Assembly: GCA_035578155.1 (NCBI GenBank)
Contig: JAPWDM010000024.1
Span: 2,348,501 to 2,412,500, forward strand
Direction: 5' to 3'
Source of the DNA: Brachynemurus nebulosus
Taxonomy: Eukaryota; Arthropoda; Insecta; Neuroptera; Myrmeleontidae
Length of the DNA stretch: 64,000 bases
This document shows positions 34,554 to 46,006 of the stretch, piece after piece. The notes below the pieces were generated by a model. That model searched no databases, was not told the origin of the DNA, and saw only the letters and a list, made by a program, of their open reading frames with translations. The first letter of the stretch is position 1, and every line of letters starts with the position of its first letter. Both the position numbers and the translations under genes were made by a program.

Positions 34554-35107
34554 TATAATTATAACAAATCAACAATGTAGGAATGTAGTGGCGAGTCGAG
34601 TGCCGAGAGGGAAGCAATGTCAAGAATACGGAATACTTACGTGTGTATGGTATGCATTGTATGTATACTTTTATGTTTAATTTATTGTAAGAGGGAATTT
34701 TCTTTTTATTTGATTAAAAAAAGGATTTTTCCTTTTTATATAACCTTGTATAGTTTAATAATTCGAAAAAAAATTCTCAAAGTTTCGGATCGAAACCTCT
34801 TAAAAAGGTAAAATATACGTTCCCAGTGAACATAGAATGTAAATGTGATGTAACAGGGGAATAACAAGTTACGTAACTTTTTGACTTATGGGCGACATAA
34901 CAATTATATAAAATTAGAGTTTTATATTATATACCTAATTGTTACCTGTATGTTACTGTAACAATATGTGAGGGGTCATTCAAGTTTTAGCGCGACTTCA
35001 CACTAGCGACATCTATTAATTATAAAGGGAACTAATATTAAAAGATCTCTACTATCAAACATCCAGGGGTCATTTATGACACCTGGTGGTATGTTATCCA
35101 AGCTCAG

Positions 35108-35144
35108 CCCTGTTTATCGCATAACATTACCGCTAAACAGGGGG
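35108..35144. repeat. Short hairpin
   Basis: ccctgttta and taaacaggg form a perfect 9-bp stem around a 16- to 18-base loop, within the left part of the 4.4-kb element. Confidence 0.45.
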
Positions 35145-35261
35145 AGTGGTTTAATTGATATTTAAAAGGGCGTAGGGATATAATAGGGGTAGTAACCAAT
35201 GGAATGGTAGAACAATCAACATTACCTTATATAGAAGCATAATAAGCAGGACTAACTTAAC

Positions 35262-36013
35262 CAGTGTTGGCAGGTGTACGATAATTATCGTACATGTACG
35301 ATAATTCAGTGGTGACGTACGATGTACGCTAACACTTTATTATCGTACGTAAAAATACGATAATTTACAAGAAAATACGATAATTTCCAGTGCATGGAAT
35401 TTTAATCATAGTAATTATAAATTCAAATTCAAAACATTTTTAGTCAAGTTAATTTGATAAAAACAAAGTCGAGAAACAAATTAATTACATCGACAATCAA
35501 TGGATTATTATTAACAAAACAAAGAGTTCACGGTAATTGTGTTAATTATCAATCATCGAAACCAGAATTTAGTCGTATGACAAACGAAAATTTGTAAAAG
35601 AAAAATATATATCCGACAATGGTAAACTTAAGTAACAATTCTGGAAGTGACGATGACATTGAAATTCCAAAAGATTATTAAAATTCAGCAATAATTTAGT
35701 TACTGCCCATTATAACTGTAGTAACTTAATACTACTACTGAAAGTGAAGTGGAAAATATATTTATACTAATAATATAAATAAAGTATATATTTTTTTTAT
35801 TTTTTATAGTTACAGTTGGATTTTGTAAGTAAAAAAAATAATATTTAATTAAATAAACAAATGGTAAAGTACTTAAAAGACGTTTTTTTTTTTTTTTTTT
35901 GCTCGTCAACCCTAATCTATTGTGTACGATAATTTTTTTTTTAAAAATACGAAAAATACGATAATTTCGCGCCTTTGGTACGATCAGCGCCCTCTATTTA
36001 CCTGCCAACACTG
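35262..36013. mobile_element. hAT-type MITE with TACGATAA repeats
   Basis: Ends are cagtgttggcaggt and acctgccaacactg, a 14-bp perfect TIR of hAT type. The 8-bp target duplication aacttaac is exact on both sides (35254-35261, 36014-36021). Subterminal regions carry many copies of tacgataatt in both orientations. Between them a short relic frame (about 35620-35681) begins MVNLSNNSGSDDDIEIPKDY and stops; it may derive from a lost transposase but is too short to judge. Confidence 0.93.
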
Positions 36014-36361
36014 AACTTAACAGATCACTACTTGTTTGTGTTTGGAACAAGGAAGTCATTTTGGATTTTTATTTTAAAATATGGAAATATAAGTTTAACA
36101 AATTTATTATATTGAAATTCAAAGTTAAAAATGTAACAAAAATTATAACTAAATAAAAATAAAATAAAATAATATGTTTAAAACTTAACTAATTAATAAA
36201 CATTAAAATATAATATAATTAAAAATTGAACTAAATCGTTCCTAAATAATCTAAAATGGCGTCGCCATAAATATAAAGATTTTTGTATCAATTTGAAATT
36301 TATAATAAATTTTGTAGCGGTCACAAAATTACATCGAAATAAATTAATAATTTCATTTTAG

Positions 36362-36396
36362 TGTTTTTTTTTTTTTTTTTTTTTTGTTTTTTTTTA
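36362..36396. repeat. Poly(T) tract
   Basis: More than 30 T with a single G interruption. Could be the tail of a retroposed sequence on the minus strand, but nothing upstream supports that. Confidence 0.6.
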
Positions 36397-36589
36397 TTTA
36401 CAAAATCGATCCCAACGCTTTTGGATTAGAAATTCAATAAATATATTATTCATACTAAAAACAGGAACAAACAATCAGATAAACGGTTAAAATTTATGAA
36501 CTCACAACAACATTCAAAATTGTGCGCGAAATATATAACGATCATAATCGAGTCAAGTACACAAGACCGCCACATTACGTAACAGTTAC

Positions 36590-37130
36590 ATGCCATTGTG
36601 ACTGTAATAAAATGTCACATTTGTGACTGCTATGTTACGTTTAGATGATGTATCAAGGTTGCTTTGATAAAACGTCACAGTGTGACTCTTATGTTATGGC
36701 TTCGCAACCTAACAATGTTATTTTGATAAAACCTCACAGAACTGACTCTTATATTTTTGTGACGTATCAACGTTACTTTAATGAAATGTCACAACCATGA
36801 CTCTTTTGTTATGTCCTGATGACTTAACAATCGGTGTGTTCGTTGCTGAGTTTTTCCGCTCAAAGTGAGCTGTTAGCGCATGCGCAAAAACATTTTTATG
36901 AAGTACAAAATACTTGTGTATTCCATAAAAAAAGTTCTTGCGCATACGCTAGCAGCTCCCTTTGAGCAGAAAAACTCAACAACGAACACGCCGAATGTTA
37001 CTTTGAATAAAACGTCACAACAGTACTATTGTTATGTTTTTGTGACGTATTAACGTTGTTTTAATGAAATATCACAATCATGACTCTTTTATTATGTTTT
37101 TGTGACGTATCAATATTAATAAAACACTTC
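36590..37130 (+). repeat. 60-bp minisatellite with GTCACA/TGTGAC dyads
   Basis: Units contain tgtgacgtatcaacgttact, 'ttaatgaaatgtcacaa' and 'catgactcttttgttatg'. Starts of the tgtgacg word at about 36697 (diverged), 36758, 37041 and 37101 give a 60-61-bp period once the 162-bp insertion is removed. Each unit holds a gtcaca...tgtgac dyad, echoing the ends of the 4.4-kb element. Confidence 0.75.
36832..36993. mobile_element. 162-bp MITE with 60-bp TIRs and 3-bp AAT duplication
   Basis: Left end cggtgtgttcgttgctgagt and right end, reverse-complemented, cggcgtgttcgttgttgagt; the match continues through 'cgctcaaag' and 'atgcgcaa' for about 60 bp at near 88%. It sits inside a minisatellite unit. 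Neighbouring units read 'taacaatgtta', while here the left flank is taacaat and the right flank aatgtta, so the insertion duplicated aat (36829-36831, 36994-36996). Confidence 0.85.
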
Positions 37131-37315
37131 ACTTGTCACTTTTGTGAAATGTTTTGTTACCATATTAATTTTAAATGTATCAATTCGCGAGGAATTATCA
37201 ATTTAAATATTTATGCAGTTTTTTTTCAATCTAGCCCCTGTTGGCGTCTGATGTAACTAAATTTCATCCTTCCATTTTTGGATAAGTCGATTTATGGATG
37301 AAATGGGTGGACGAA

Positions 37316-37430
37316 TATTTTATTAATATTGATACGTCACAAAAACATAACAAAAGAGTCATGATTGTGACATTTCATTAAAACAACGTTAATATGTCGT
37401 TAAAACAACGTTAATTTTGTTATTAAATTA
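37316..37430 (-). repeat. Inverted end of the 60-bp minisatellite
   Basis: 'attgatacgtcacaaaaaca', 'taacaaaagagtcatgattg' and 'tgacatttcattaaaacaac' are reverse complements of the units at 37030-37130. Separated from the direct array by about 190 bp of unrelated sequence, so the array changes orientation. Confidence 0.75.
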
Positions 37431-37514
37431 AAAATAAAACTGTTATGAAAATTCTTCTAATTCTTTATTTACTATTTTCTGATATATATTAATATATAAC
37501 GATGAGAATAAATA

Positions 37515-37632
37515 AGTGAGTTTGGTCTAGTGGTAAAAACTGTCGATAACTTAAAAGATGCTTCAGCTTGGATAATGGATCGAATCCTGCAACAGTCAAC
37601 GAAAAAAGAAAAAAAATAATAATAATTTAGGT
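37515..37632 (+). mobile_element. tRNA-derived SINE (short)
   Basis: tggtctagtgg (37523-37533) matches the RNA polymerase III A box and ggatcgaatcc (37577-37587) differs from the consensus B box at one position; they lie 54 bp apart, as in tRNA heads. An A-rich tail with 'aaaaaagaaaaaaaataata' follows. I cannot fold a good cloverleaf by eye and the acceptor ends do not pair, so this is a tRNA-derived SINE or a decayed tRNA rather than a working tRNA gene. Confidence 0.6.
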
Positions 37633-37639
37633 GTATGTA

Positions 37640-39030
37640 TATGACAATAAGTTGGTAATATGTGTATGTAATGTTAATAAGAAACAAAAAAGGGAATTTT
37701 GAATTTGCTTTTTGCCAAAGAAGGCGTAAGGCGTATTTTTATCTATAAGGTAACATCAAAGTTATATTTTCCTGAAACGTAACAAGAACATATAACTAGT
37801 TGCAGAGTTTTTGAGGTATCAAAGTCCAACAAAAAGGAAAGATGTATTTTTAGTAAGAGATATACATATTTTATTATATTAAAAAGATAAAATACTTTTG
37901 CAATAAAGATGGATATAGAGTAATTATGTTTAAACTCCCCCTATTAGTTGTTATATCTCTCACTCAGGTAATATTGAACGATATATACAATGTACAAAAA
38001 TACACTACGTTGTAAAAAAAGTAATCGATTTTGAAATAGTTTGCTTATTTATATAGTAATGCAATGATGTACCTACTTAAATAAGTAATTTTAAATTAAA
38101 TAAATAATATTAAGAAATTACCTTTACTAACTCTGAATACTTCGAAGTAAAAAAATTAAGTAGTTGTTATTGTTATCTTATTGTTAGTCACTATCACTTG
38201 AACTTTCATCACATACCTATTACTAAACTTGAGTTAATGGGATTTTCACACCATCACTTTCACTTTTCATAAACACTAACACATTTAAAATGATAAGTTT
38301 TGCTTGTGAACTTAACATTTTATTTTTAATACTCATATTCATTTCCATATTTAAATTAATTAAATATCAACAGATAAAAACCCGATTAAAAAAGTATAAT
38401 AATAATCAAGAATACGATAAGTTAAAAAAAATTGTTAAAATATCGAAAATTGTATCTCGCAGGTAAAGCACTTGACTAGCAAAACCTAAGTAAAAGTACT
38501 GATTCTAAAAATTACAAATTTATTTGTAAACATACAAATTTTGTAAAACTAATAAACAGATTTTATTGAAAAATTCATAATAATAGCAATATTTACAAAG
38601 GTAGGTTTTATGCAGGTTTTATGACTGTAACAGGTAGTTCAATAAAATTGAATACATTTCAATTAATTAACCACTGAAAAGTACAGACTTTAAAAGAGAA
38701 AATTGTAGGCCGTTTTATTACTTACAATATTTAGTAAATTGTTCAGAAAGTATAAAATATTAAAAATTAAACGTTTCTAAACTACAAGAAATATGTAATA
38801 TAATTAAAACTAGAAATACCTATGATAAGAAATTTAATGTTTCAAAACGACGCTACCAATTTTAAATTATTAATTACTAACAGGAAAAGTTTTTATGAAA
38901 AATACCCTTACATAGTAATAATAACATATTTTGGTATTTATAAATACGATTTTTTTAATGGTGTAGACCCTTACTTTCATTTATTTAACGCGGTACTGTA
39001 GTAAAACTGGAAGTGGACTTTAGTCGCTCA
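37640..39030. other. No recognisable gene
   Basis: AT-rich DNA without open frames of note; lies inside the proposed 4.4-kb TIR-bounded element. I see nothing else. Confidence 0.4.
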
Positions 39031-39965
39031 GAAACTTTGCAACTACCTATAACAATGTTACGTCACATTGTTACGTTTATAAGTGGGAAATTGTAAGTTA
39101 CATGTGAGTCATATGTGACTCACATTTTATGTAACACGTTACTTTTAGTTCTGTCACTGTGACATAAAATTTACAGAAAAATGTTCACTGGGTTAGAAAG
39201 CTCCGTTTATCCGTTTTAGCGAAATAGTTTTTATTTTTTACTTTTTATTTAGTTTTTAGTTTATTTTATATATTTTTTTTTTATTATTATTTATTAATTG
39301 AGATCCATCTTATAGATTGCTATAGTCAGGAGCTTTATAGCTCTTGTGGTTTTCGAGTTATGATACAAACTTACCTTTTATTAAATGGAATAGTATACTT
39401 ATTTATTGATAAAAATTATTCAGTAAAGCAACAGAAATAAAAAATAAAAAATTAAAAGTTTTTATCTTAATTTTTTTTTTAAATTTTGCAACTTTCGCGC
39501 TTAAAAGTGATTTATTTAAGTTAATTTTGTGGAATTTAAGAGTGCTTTATTCAAACCGCCATCGTTATTTACATAATTAAATAATTTAAATAATTTTAAT
39601 TTAAATAATTTTGCAGATAAACAGTAATTGTATTTATGCTACATAGATGGCTTTACCGTGTACAACACAAATGACTAATTCAAAATGTCAGCTCTTTAAA
39701 TACCCAAATTTTATTAATTTTTATTCAATATTTATTTACAACTGGAATGTAGCTAATTGAAAAAATGAATTGAGCAAACGCGGAACGTCATTAAATGGTA
39801 AAAAAAGCTGACCTTGTTTTAAGTAATTTTTTTTTTTAAATTTACAATATTTCGATAATTGACGTAATTCAGTTATAGGTACTTTATTGGAGTATTTCTA
39901 ATAACTTATTATTGTGTTTACTGAAGATAGAATAACGATTTTATTCTCATATTTAATTCAGTTTC

Positions 39966-40218
39966 ATGGAAGTTTTTGAAATGACAACCTCTTATATTAC
40001 CGAAGAAACATTCGTTGTTATTTTAAAAGGTAAGTGTAATTCCACAATTTCAAAATAATTATTTACAATGTAAGTAACGAAAGTTTTTTTTCATAGGATT
40101 CTGTAAAGCTTCAGTGAAACAGGTTCAGTATGAAGTTAATATAAAACTACCAGAGCATGGTACTCCTGAGGAAAAAATTCAAGAAATAGGAAAGTTAACG
40201 CGAGGAAACCGCTCCTAA
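39966..40218 (+). CDS. Candidate two-exon small gene or gene fragment
   Basis: An ATG at 39966 opens a frame (MEVFEMTTSYITEETFVVIL) ending at a strong donor, aaaag|gtaagt (40029/40030). A T-rich tract and ttttcatag|gattct (40097/40098) make a good acceptor, so the intron would be 68 bp, a normal insect size. Exon 2 continues in phase as GFCKASVKQVQYEVNIKLPE and EHGTPEEKIQEIGKLTRGNRS before a stop. Codon use and composition look more protein-like than the surroundings. The last residues overlap a repeat that starts near 40195, so the original C-terminus may be lost. I do not recognise the protein; a one-base misreading around 40140 would break exon 2, so it should be re-translated. Confidence 0.35.
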
Positions 40219-40275
40219 AAATTTGCCACCCGAGGCCTCTGCCCCGCGTGCCCATAGTGTAAATCCACCACTGGT
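40198..40275 (-). mobile_element. Fragment of a CAGTGGTGGATTTAC repeat
   Basis: On the minus strand it begins cagtggtggatttacactat and continues with 'gggcagaggcctcgggtggc' and 'aaatttttaggagcgg'. The cagtggcggat start and 'gggg..gcccc' interior are typical of a common dispersed hAT-like insect repeat. Related openings are at 52988 ('cagtggcgattttaggaggg') and 63771. Confidence 0.5.
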
Positions 40276-40291
40276 TATACGTAACTACCAG

Positions 40292-41100
40292 CAAGGCTGG
40301 GAAAAATGGTTCATAGAAATTAAAATAGAAAATGGAAAATGGTTTTCAAAAATGCATTTAAAATACAAAATGGAAAATTGTTTTGCTGAACATATTTAAA
40401 ATAGAAAATGGAAAATAGCTATTTAAAATGGATTATAAAATGCCAAATGCTTTTTGTACTTTAAATTCTATAAATTTTTTTATCAATATTAAAAAAAAAG
40501 TTAAGAAAATTTCAAACGTACTGAAATTAAATAAAGGCAGTCTTTTGGGAAAATTTTGTAAAGTTTACATGATATGAAAACGAAATTTAACTCTTGAAAT
40601 ATTGTTACTTTAAAATACTGTAAAATTTAATTCAGCCTTGACATATTCAAACCTTGACTACGCTACAACTGTGAATTCTAAATTATGCAAATCATCTACT
40701 CGAAATACAAAACATTTCTTATCGCCGTGTCTTAAAAATAATAGTACACAACATGAGTCAGAAAAGTTTGACTTAAGAGAACTACAACTCTAGTAATAAA
40801 TTTAACTCAAGTGACATTGCAACTGGAGTTATAAAAAATTTGAATCAATTAAATAAGCTTACATTTAATTTACAATTTGTTAGACTTCAGATCGTTCAGT
40901 TCGAGTTCTATAATTTATGCACATAAATTTGAGTATACATGCATTTTCATTTTAAATTTAAAATGAATTCAAATTTTCATTTTAAAGACAAAATGGAAAA
41001 TGGTTTTACCGAACATATTTAAAATAGAAAATGTAAAATATCATTTTGTATTTTAAATACGTATTTAACATGAAATCATTTTAAATAGCTCCCAGCCCTG
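40292..41100. mobile_element. hAT-type MITE with AAAATGGAAAAT repeats
   Basis: Ends caaggctggga and, reverse-complemented, cagggctggga. Subterminal blocks repeat aaaatggaaaatgg and tatttaaaatag in high number on both sides. The flanking octamers actaccag and atcaacag agree at 5 of 8 positions, a decayed duplication. No transposase frame. Confidence 0.75.
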
Positions 41101-41940
41101 ATCAACAGAAAATAATATTGTAATCTGATTGTATATATCTATAAATCTTTGAGTTACTTATGTAAACAGAGACAGTAAATTTATTGAAAACATGTTAATA
41201 AAACTGGAAAATTTTTATTACATTTCAAACCAGCTATTTTAAAAAAAATTTAGCACAGAAATTATGATTTTTTAATAAAACAGTAATTTGAATTTACATT
41301 GTATATTTACTTTTATTATTTAATAAATTGACAAAATGTAGAATTTGTTTTTTTTTTTTTTGCTCGCCACTTCGTATCTGATTTCCGCTTACTCTGAGTT
41401 TAACACAAAAATGGAATTTAGAGATAGCGAATCGCGATAGACGAAAATAGCGAATTAAAGTTCATAAATTATGAATGCTCATATTAAAATATTGCATATT
41501 TTTATTAAGTACTTAAGAATGAATCAATCTTATTCTATGAAAAATGTATTTCATTTTATATCCTGAAAAATTCTAAATAATAATCAAAACGAAATTATTA
41601 ACGATAAAATGGCAATTGGTAACACCAAAGCAATACCAAGAAATTGATCCACGATCATTTGATTACAAACTAAAATAAAAAATTTCGCAGTTTTATAAAA
41701 TACTAAAATACGCTGCTAATGGGGTGTGGCACACAGCTTCCTCGTACTCGTAAAAGCACCTTGGTAATTAAATGCCCAATATATCTTTGTGTAATTTAAT
41801 ATAGGTAAATAAATTAATAAAAATAAATAAACAAAACGATTCATTAAAAACTGAGCAAAGTGGGACTAGCAATAAATAAGATATTGACATTTAATGGGGT
41901 TTAATGGTAGTGCCGTGGATACTATTACTCCGAATGCAAT
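41101..41940. other. No recognisable gene
   Basis: AT-rich DNA with a T tract at about 41349; no motif or shared repeat recognised. Confidence 0.4.
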
Positions 41941-41942
41941 TA

Positions 41943-42210
41943 AATTTATAGGGGACCATCTAGGGAGCAGATCGCATAATTTCTGATAATTTCATAAAAA
42001 TGAATTGAATAGTTCAGAAGTTATGCCACTTGGTGCAATTTAGTGTATTAATGGAATGACATGGTAGCAACGTAGCTACCGTTACTGCGATTTCGATTAA
42101 ATTCATAGGGGACCATCTACGAACCAAACTGCATAATTTCTAAAAATTTCATTAAAAACAATCTAATAGTTCAGAAGTTATGCCACTTGGTGCAAACTGG
42201 CGACATACAG
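41943..42210. repeat. 157-bp tandem repeat (1.7 copies)
   Basis: 'ataggggaccatct' (41948, 42105) and 'agttcagaagttatgccact' (42011, 42168) both recur with a 157-bp offset. After the second copy comes 'cggatggacggacaaatacc' and a 73-codon frame (42180-42401) ending SDDNASAALVVSEAIKQLDN; I cannot assign that frame. Confidence 0.7.
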
Positions 42211-43899
42211 CGGATGGACGGACAAATACCAAACCAAAATTGTTCAGGAAACGTAAAATTGCTCTAAAACGTAAAATGTGCGTAAAAAATTTTATTTTGG
42301 AGGGGAAAAACTTCTTATTTCTCAAAAGTGATGACAATGCTTCCGCTGCTTTAGTAGTCTCGGAAGCAATAAAACAATTAGACAATTTGATTACACACTA
42401 AAGTAATTAGAATTAATAAATTTATACTTTAAGTATATTTATTTATTAAGTTTAATTAGGAAATGGTGTAATTAAATAAAATTTGTGTAATTTTATTAAA
42501 AAGTTTTATTTAATAATACTGTAGTTCTCATAATATGAAGAACCGTTTTAACACAGAACACGTTTTAAAAATGTTAAAATTGTAGTAAAATCAGGACAAA
42601 CGCACTTGTTTTAACACTTTGTAAATGTAAATGAGATAACTTTTCATCCTTTTAGATTTCTTTTTTTCATCACTTTTTGAAATATTTTTTTGAGCGTTTG
42701 CAGTTTTCTTTGTAGCTTTTTCATTTGCTTTTAAATGTAACTGCTTTAATTTTAAAGTAAACATTCCATAAAATGAACTTTGCAAATTTTTGTTGATTCT
42801 TACTGGAAAAGAAATTAAAGTTATGCATATTTTTAAAATACATCTTTTTCAGACGTATTGGTAAAAAACATACCGCAATCTCGGAAATTTTTATATTAAA
42901 AATATTTTTTTGGACAATTTTTTTACCTTTTTTGAAAAAAAACAAAGGGTTTAAAAATTTAACAATTTTGAAATAATATGACAGCTCTTTTTATGAACTA
43001 TGCTAGAGTCCCTATAATAAATAAACTATACCATCTAGATATGCCATCTATAATTTAGTTTCAGAAAGGTTTTTAATAATAATGACATTCTCACATGTAC
43101 TAAATTTTGACTTCTTTAATATGGTGTACAATTAAATATTACAACAACAGTTGTAATTTGATAACCTGTTTAACAAATATTAAGTTGAATATTTGAGGAA
43201 AAACTACAAATTATTTTGATAATTAATGTATTTATTTAATAAATTTTCTGTTACTGTAAGAGGCTAATGTGAACATACCATTACAACTTATTTACTATTT
43301 TTATTAATGTAAATTACAATAAACCGTATTTTTTGCGTTCGTTTAAACAAACCTGACCACGGGTTTTGAAAATCAAAACTTAAAAATGCAATTTCTCAAA
43401 AATTTGAAATAAAATAATGAAAATTTTAGCATAATTGGTAATTTGAAGTAATAAACTAATTTTTAAGAAACATCTCAACGTGTTTCCATTTGAAAAAAAA
43501 ATTTTTTCTATTCCAAAAAACCGTAAGTCCTAGAAGTCTAGAACAATTTTTCGTGAATGGCCCCCTCTATTTTAAATATTTTTTGTATTAACTTTTTTTC
43601 GATTAGATGCATATTTTAGGAATAAATCGAATGGCAACTCTCGGAAAACTCACACGGTACTTGTATAATGTATACACATGTATATATTCTCATCAGATGA
43701 CAGATGTATCTACATTACACTGTTTATGAGTTGAATATTTCAGATGTCCCTAATAGTCCAAGTTCCGACAGCAAAAAATCATACATGATAAAACACCTCA
43801 AATTAAAAAAGCTAAATCGATAGTAACTAATGCTAACAATAGAAAATACTCGACAGATCTTTGAATTTTTGTTAAATTCTATTTTTAAATGATTTTTGA

Positions 43900-44935
43900 A
43901 GTGGCCGAAAAAAACCTCAAACCTACCTTACATAACACCTTGTTGAAATTCACATATAGCAAATTATATAATTTTACTAAGGAATCGGTCTTTCTGGCAT
44001 ATTGTGTTAATGTCAGACAAACCTCTTCTAATTAGTGAAAATTTTAGGCAATCTTACCTCAGATAACACCCAATTTCTTTTTTTTTAAGTGAAACTTTTA
44101 AACATCTATTAAAATTCGTCTGTCTGGCAAATTTTGTTAAATAATGCCTAAAAGAAATTATACTCCAGAATAATTTAATAATTTAATAAAGAATTTAATT
44201 TAACAAACTTAACTGTATTTTTTTAAAGCCGGGTCAATTGTAATTGATATAAGAGCTCCCAAACTTAATTTTAGGAATAATAAAAAACATACTTTTAAAG
44301 ATAACATTGCTTCAAACAGCTATCAGTTTCATGCGTGCAGGTTGAATATTTGAGATGAAGTATGGCATGGTTAATAACGTTTTTTGTTAGACAGACCAAT
44401 TTAATACGTAGATAATAAAAAAAAACTTTTAATTAGGAATGTTGTGGATATCCGTAACCGTAACCGAAACTACCGGATATCCGAAACAATTATATATCCG
44501 AAACCGTATCCGAAAATAATTGTTTCGAATAGTAACAGACAACTGCCGTTGGAAAACTGAAATTAAATCGAGGCAAGTTTTTGCTGCATATGTTTCTTTT
44601 GATAGATTTCCGTTGATTTCTTTTTGACGTTCACTTTTAGAGTTAAACCCCCACCCCTTTTTTTTCTAAAAAATATGTTCACTGAAAGCAATTATCCGTA
44701 ACCGCAACCGTATCCGAAACATTATCCGATATTTTTACATATCCGTAACTGAAACCGAAACCGAAAAAAGTGTTTTTAAATATCCATATCCGTATCCATA
44801 TCCGAAATTTCATATCCGTAACATCCCTACTTTTAATTATAACAAAAAATTCTAGGTGTTATGTGAGGTAATTTTAAAATAGGTCTGTCAAACATCAAAC
44901 ATTAATTAACAAAATATGTCAGACAGATCGATCCT
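43900..44935. repeat. ~130-bp repeat, direct and inverted copies
   Basis: 'accttacataacacc' (43925), 'cttacctcagataacaccc' (44055) and the inverted 'aggtgttatgtgaggtaa' (44852) are related, as are the accompanying 'ctggcatattgtgttaat' words and 'gacaaacct'. Two direct units and an inverted unit flank the hAT MITE 44434-44829. Ends unclear; possibly the remains of a TIR element that the hAT entered. Confidence 0.45.
44434..44829. mobile_element. hAT-type MITE with TATCCG repeats
   Basis: Ends taggaatgttgtggatatcc and, reverse-complemented, tagggatgttacggatatga. The 8-bp duplication cttttaat is exact on both sides (44426-44433, 44830-44837). Most of the 396 bp consists of tatccg / ccgaaac / ccgtaacc words. 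No coding capacity. Confidence 0.93.
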
Positions 44936-44940
44936 TCAGT

Positions 44941-44943
<3 letters not shown>

Positions 44944-45020
<77 letters not shown>
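44944..45020. repeat. (TA)n microsatellite
   Basis: About 38 TA units; the two opposing (IY)n-containing frames across it are artefacts of the repeat. Confidence 0.95.
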
Positions 45021-45022
<2 letters not shown>

Positions 45023-45654
45023 CCCGTCAGAAAATTTAAGACCACTTCAATTTTTTTTCTTAAAATGGTTTTATCTATGCAATGAAAACTTAAATTTAAA
45101 CAACGTTGTGTATACGATTTCACTACACATTTGGCTTCCAATCCATGCACTTGTTTAGATTATTTAGGCTTTTTTTGACGAGCACGTCACATCAAAGTGT
45201 GAAAGTGAATATTCTCTATTTTTTTTAAAATTGAAATATAATTTTTTTAATAGATAAAAATTGTTTGCGCTTAATTAACGTTTCTATCATATTAAATAAC
45301 ACGTTTTTAGCTTTGCGACAGGGGTATTTTATTGTACAAAACTTTAAGCATTCCTTTTTTTTGTTCAAAGTGAATTGTTTTTGTTTTGTTTTTCTTGTAA
45401 TGAAAGATCACATCTTTTGAAAAGAAATCAAGAAAGGGGAAGATATTAAAAAAATCACATCTTTAGGAACTTATTCCCAGGACTGAAACTACTAGAAAGA
45501 AATCGAAATTCTATATCAGTCTGGATAAACAGGATAAGTACAAGCTACTTGCATATTCTGTGGAAAGACAGAAGAAATTCCTTTACGCCTTCTTACAAAT
45601 TGCAGGACATTATTAATAATGGGAAATAATTATTTGAGTAGTTTTTTAAACATT

Positions 45655-45890
45655 TGGTCAGTTACGTCAGTCAGTTAAAAATTCAAACGGTCAGTATTAT
45701 ATTTTTTGGTCAATATTAAATCAACTTTAGCAGTAAAACGTGGTCAGGAATATAAATGAATTAGGTCAGTTATTTTCTTACAATGGTCAGTAAAATAAAT
45801 AAATGGTCAGTAAAATAACTAAATGGTCAGTAAATTAACTAAACGGTCAATAAAATATCTACACGGGCAGTTAAATAAACAGTTTGCTAG
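45655..45890 (+). repeat. GGTCAGTAAAAT motif cluster, left
   Basis: At least ten copies of ggtcagtaaaat or close variants, including three in a row with a 20-bp period (aaatggtcagtaaaataact). The same motif occurs in reverse (attttactgacc) in 47740-47985. The two clusters face each other and could be subterminal repeats of one larger element. Confidence 0.6.
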
Positions 45891-46006
45891 TTCTCAGCAT
45901 ATTATAGTAAAAGTGAAACATTATTTTGATTGAAAATAATGTACAATTTAAGCCAAAAATAAATAATATTTCGTGGTAACGCAACGCGCAAATTTAAAAT
46001 AATTTT

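Larger units (their letters stand above)
34822..39192. mobile_element. 4.4-kb TIR-bounded compound element
   Basis: Left end cccagtgaacatagaatgta and right end, reverse-complemented, cccagtgaacatttttctgt. Inside both ends are short words such as gttacgtaac, gtgacgtaac and gtcacagtgtgac, and the same words form the internal 60-bp minisatellite (36590-37130), which ties the ends and the middle together. The flanks (acgtt|ccc and ggg|ttaga) show at most a 2-bp TT duplication, so the class is open. Nested inside are a hAT MITE (35262-36013), a 162-bp MITE and a SINE. No transposase frame was found, so it is non-autonomous or not one unit. Confidence 0.55.

Noticed and set aside
37515..37590. Functional tRNA gene
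   Set aside because: A and B boxes are present but acceptor and anticodon stems do not pair convincingly by eye; SINE or decayed tRNA fits better.
42180..42401. 73-codon frame ending SDDNASAALVVSEAIKQLDN
   Set aside because: The tail looks protein-like but the start lies in a tandem repeat, an overlapping minus-strand frame is equally long, and I recognise no family.
44902..45158. Two opposing frames of about 80 codons
   Set aside because: Both are translations of a TA microsatellite and its edges.
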